Shown: positions 63,350 to 64,000 of the stretch, piece after piece
Layout: each line of letters begins with the position of its first letter
How positions within the stretch are numbered: position 1 is the first letter of the stretch
Assembly (NCBI RefSeq): GCF_002443255.2
Contig: NW_019211454.1
Coordinates: 21,233,037 to 21,297,036, forward strand
Source: Varroa destructor
Lineage: Eukaryota; Arthropoda; Arachnida; Mesostigmata; Varroidae
Direction of reading: 5' to 3'
Length of the DNA stretch: 64,000 bases
Notes under the pieces: generated by a model
Database searches by the model: none
What the model was told of the DNA's origin: nothing
The model's input: only the letters and a program-made list of their open reading frames with translations
Translations under genes and position numbers: made by a program

Positions 63350-64000
63350 CTGCAAGAAGTCGGTATATGGATATGAAGTTGATTGTAGGAGAAGGAAGGG
63401 TATTTCGCTGTCTTATATGCACTAATAGTTATTTTTTACCAATATAACGTTGTCCTTGATAATTCCCTTTATTCCATATAGTCCACTGCAGCACCGTACA
63501 TGATAATTGCGATTATCTCCAGTAGAACAGGTTTAGATTTAACTTCGGCGCTTTTCTAACTTCTTCCTTTAGATAAGTTCCCAAAATTCAAGTTTTTTGT
63601 ATACATGTTTTAAACCTTCCATGAATTAATATTTTCGTCTACAGTGTGCCTTATTATTTATGAAAGGGGATTTAAGTCTTCTATTGTGTCAAATCGCATC
63701 ACTAAGACAGCCACAATAAAGATCTGCAGCGAGTCTCATCAAAGAGGCTTGCCTATGCATAAAAATACTAAAATCATAGGGCTTTCAAGTTCTGCCAAGG
63801 CATTCTAAACACTGAATGTCGAGTATATGACGGAGCAACCCGTTACGGGATTTCTTTCACCCACACTATCGTAACAAAGGGTCGAATCAGCAGTTTAGGT
63901 GACTTATCGACGAGACTACAAACAAAGTCGCAAATCAGACCGGCAAATAATTATTTCTGCTAATTGAACGGTAAAGATGGTGGACATAGAAAAATATTAT
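63350..64000. other. Dlic upstream intron, nothing further recognised
   Basis: The sequence continues past the first Dlic exon found. I looked on the minus strand for an N-terminal exon ending in 'TG' before a GT donor. The best candidate, near 63,438, has an in-frame stop close upstream and was not accepted. Confidence 0.5.

Noticed and set aside
63380..63500. Candidate N-terminal Dlic exon ending TTATATTG before 'gtaaaa'
   Set aside because: The required frame has a stop codon close upstream and the sequence does not resemble the family N-terminus.

Overview
The window reads as nuclear DNA from an animal, very probably an arthropod. It has GT-AG introns from about 100 bp to several kb, long AT-rich non-coding stretches, many (AT)n and trinucleotide microsatellites, and decayed mariner and Ty3/gypsy elements. 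One gene resembles the arthropod mechanosensory matrix protein NompA (PAN modules followed by a ZP domain). A chelicerate such as a parasitiform mite fits the overall style, but that is only a guess; nothing in the sequence fixes the species.

Three protein-coding genes can be supported. (1) SLC25A32-type mitochondrial folate/FAD carrier, minus strand, 32,296-33,228, a full-length single-exon reading frame of 310 codons. (2) A PAN/ZP-domain membrane protein, probably nompA, plus strand, 35,681-44,726. Eight exons were rebuilt from splice sites, and its 5' exons were not found. They encode three PAN modules, a linker, a ZP domain, a furin site and a C-terminal membrane anchor; every junction is phase 1 and one intron is GC-AG. 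(3) The cytoplasmic dynein-1 light intermediate chain gene (Dlic), minus strand, 63,349 to 49,420, ten exons joined in one frame. It lacks only its N-terminal exon(s), which probably lie beyond the right edge.

Layout. 1-32,295: about 32 kb with no recognisable gene, holding microsatellites, a diverged two-copy duplication (16,475-17,050 and 17,709-18,325) and possible repeat remnants. 32,296-33,228: carrier gene. 35,681-44,726: PAN/ZP gene, with a 3.5 kb last intron. 44,727-49,419: intergenic and probable Dlic 3' UTR, with an unassigned 169-codon ORF on the opposite strand. 49,420-63,349: Dlic, with a dead Ty3/gypsy element in its intron at 54,775-59,162 and a dead mellifera-type mariner in its intron at 59,275-60,836.

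The genes are not functionally linked. One is mitochondrial transport, one an apical extracellular matrix protein, one a motor subunit. I found no clearly new biological system. The most interesting signals are structural: the all-phase-1 PAN/ZP gene with a GC-AG intron and a built-in secreted-versus-anchored switch, and the transposon-loaded introns of Dlic.
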